Of a stretch of DNA of 64,000 nucleotides, positions 63,312 through 64,000 are shown piece after piece. Source of the DNA: Oscillospiraceae bacterium (lineage in GTDB: Bacteria > Bacillota > Clostridia > Oscillospirales > Ruminococcaceae); contig JAEEXH010000002.1 in assembly GCA_016291435.1 (NCBI GenBank), forward strand, positions 32,061-96,060. Direction: 5' to 3'. The position numbers were made by a program, and so were the translations under genes. The notes under the pieces were generated by a model. The model searched no databases. It had not been told where the DNA came from and saw only the letters and a list, made by a program, of their open reading frames with translations. Every line of letters starts with the position of its first letter. The stretch's first letter is position 1.

Positions 63312-64000
63312 GTAAGCAGAACAAGAAAAAGAATACAAACCAGACCAATATCCAGTCCATCATCGAGCAGGTGAAGGTGCGCGATTTCTACGGCACCCGC
63401 AAGGTGTTCTTCGCGCTCTCCGCTGTACTGATTGTGCTGGTGCTGCTCTGCTGCTTCATCCGCGGCGTGCAGATCTCCATTGAGTTCAAGGGCGGCACGC
63501 TTGCCACCTACGCCTACACCGGCACCGTTGACGAAAGCGGGCTTGCCGCTGTCGGTCAGGAAGTGCTCGGCACCCAGGTCAATGTCCAGACCGGCGAGAC
63601 CTTCACCGGCGAGAAGCAGACGACCTTCACGCTCTCCTTCAGCATGGACGATCCGTTCAGCGCAGAGCTTCAGGATGAGCTGCTTCAGAAGCTCACGGAG
63701 AAATATCCCGATGCCGGCATCGAATCACTCGAGACCAACGATGTCGCGGCGAATTCCGGCGTCAAGTTCCTGACAAAGTGCCTTGTCGCAGCGATTTTCG
63801 CAATCATCGTGCTGATTCTTTACATCGCATGGAGATTCAAGCGCATTTCCGGCTGGAGCGCCGGTGCATTCGCAATCGTTGCGCTGCTGCATGACCTGCT
63901 GATCGTCTTCGGCACATTCGTGATCTGCGGCTTCGAGCTCGACTCGAACTTCGTCGCGGTCATCCTGACGATCCTCGGCTACTCCGTCAATGACACCATC
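63308..64000 (+). CDS. secF: Protein translocase subunit SecF (partial, runs off the right edge)
   Basis: It starts with the ATGA overlap of secD and reads MSKQNKKKNTNQTNIQSIIE. TM1 (FFALSAVLIVLVLLCCFI) is followed by ISIEFKGGTLATYAY, the SecF equivalent of the D1 motif, then TM2 and WRFKRISGWSAGAFAIVALL, HDLLIVFG and the last visible LTILGYSVNDTI, all SecF hallmarks. About 231 residues are present. The ORF track omits it because no stop occurs in the window. Confidence 0.95.
   Translation, partial: MSKQNKKKNTNQTNIQSIIEQVKVRDFYGTRKVFFALSAVLIVLVLLCCFIRGVQISIEFKGGTLATYAYTGTVDESGLAAVGQEVLGTQVNVQTGETFTGEKQTTFTLSFSMDDPFSAELQDELLQKLTEKYPDAGIESLETNDVAANSGVKFLTKCLVAAIFAIIVLILYIAWRFKRISGWSAGAFAIVALLHDLLIVFGTFVICGFELDSNFVAVILTILGYSVNDTI

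Overview
The window reads as a chromosomal segment of a Gram-positive anaerobe, most likely a Clostridia member of the Ruminococcaceae/Oscillospiraceae type. This is an inference from content. There is pyruvate:ferredoxin oxidoreductase and a 2-oxoacid:ferredoxin oxidoreductase operon, a SpoIID-family protein, FAD-dependent ThyX, the Firmicute replication-origin gene set, palindromic parS sites of the Firmicute type, strong SD sequences (GAAAGGAG) and textbook TTGACA-17-TATAAT promoters. Codon third positions are rich in C, and that is why the ORF track is full of long antisense shadow ORFs.

Layout. 0-1.2 kb: start of nifJ (minus strand, runs off the left edge), a structured intergenic region and a probable short RNA. 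1.2-9.6 kb: a multi-pass membrane protein, then the classical rpmH-rnpA-yidD-yidC-jag-mnmE-mnmG-rsmG cluster with three perfect parS sites but no parAB. 9.6-24.2 kb: a SpoIID-like protein (minus), then a long co-directional run: citrate synthase, a lipoprotein, a two-component system, a DUF1385 protein, a YcxB-like protein, prmC, recA, recX, two unknowns, rimO, pgsA, cysE. 24.2-27.1 kb: tRNA-Leu(CAA), an unknown membrane-anchored protein and guaA, all on minus. 27.1-28.4 kb: one RepA-type ATPase gene bracketed by about 50-bp inverted repeats, the strongest candidate for an uncharacterised element. 28.5-31.3 kb: korDABC-like ferredoxin oxidoreductase operon. 31.4-37.3 kb: PrsW-like membrane protease with a YPQNP repeat tail, a 42-aa membrane peptide missing from the ORF track, ilvE, a double-domain ThyX, a Cys-rich membrane protein and an SGNH-like protein. 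37.5-43.1 kb: a GGDEF/EAL protein and a giant YfhO-SHOCT protein on minus. 43.4-54.6 kb: dnaA, oriC, dnaN, yaaA, recF, remB, gyrB, two membrane proteins, gyrA. 54.6-64 kb: a zinc-ribbon/leucine-rich-repeat protein, three overlapping small membrane proteins, deoC, a phosphopantetheinyl transferase, small unknowns, an SDR, purB, secD and secF (runs off the right edge).

How the parts work together. The dnaA-dnaN gap has DnaA-box-like sites, a GC patch, TAC repeats (DnaA-trios) and an AT-rich stretch in the order known for Bacillus subtilis, so this is very probably the replication origin. The rpmH-rsmG block is normally next to dnaA and divergent from it. Here it is about 34-41 kb away and on the same strand as dnaA, implying an inversion or relocation that carried the parS sites with it. 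Citrate synthase plus a 2-oxoacid:ferredoxin oxidoreductase fit an incomplete TCA route to glutamate. A family of about 70-bp multi-hairpin repeats is dispersed in three intergenic gaps.

Limits: all calls come from reading the sequence and the supplied translations. No database search, folding or alignment program was run.
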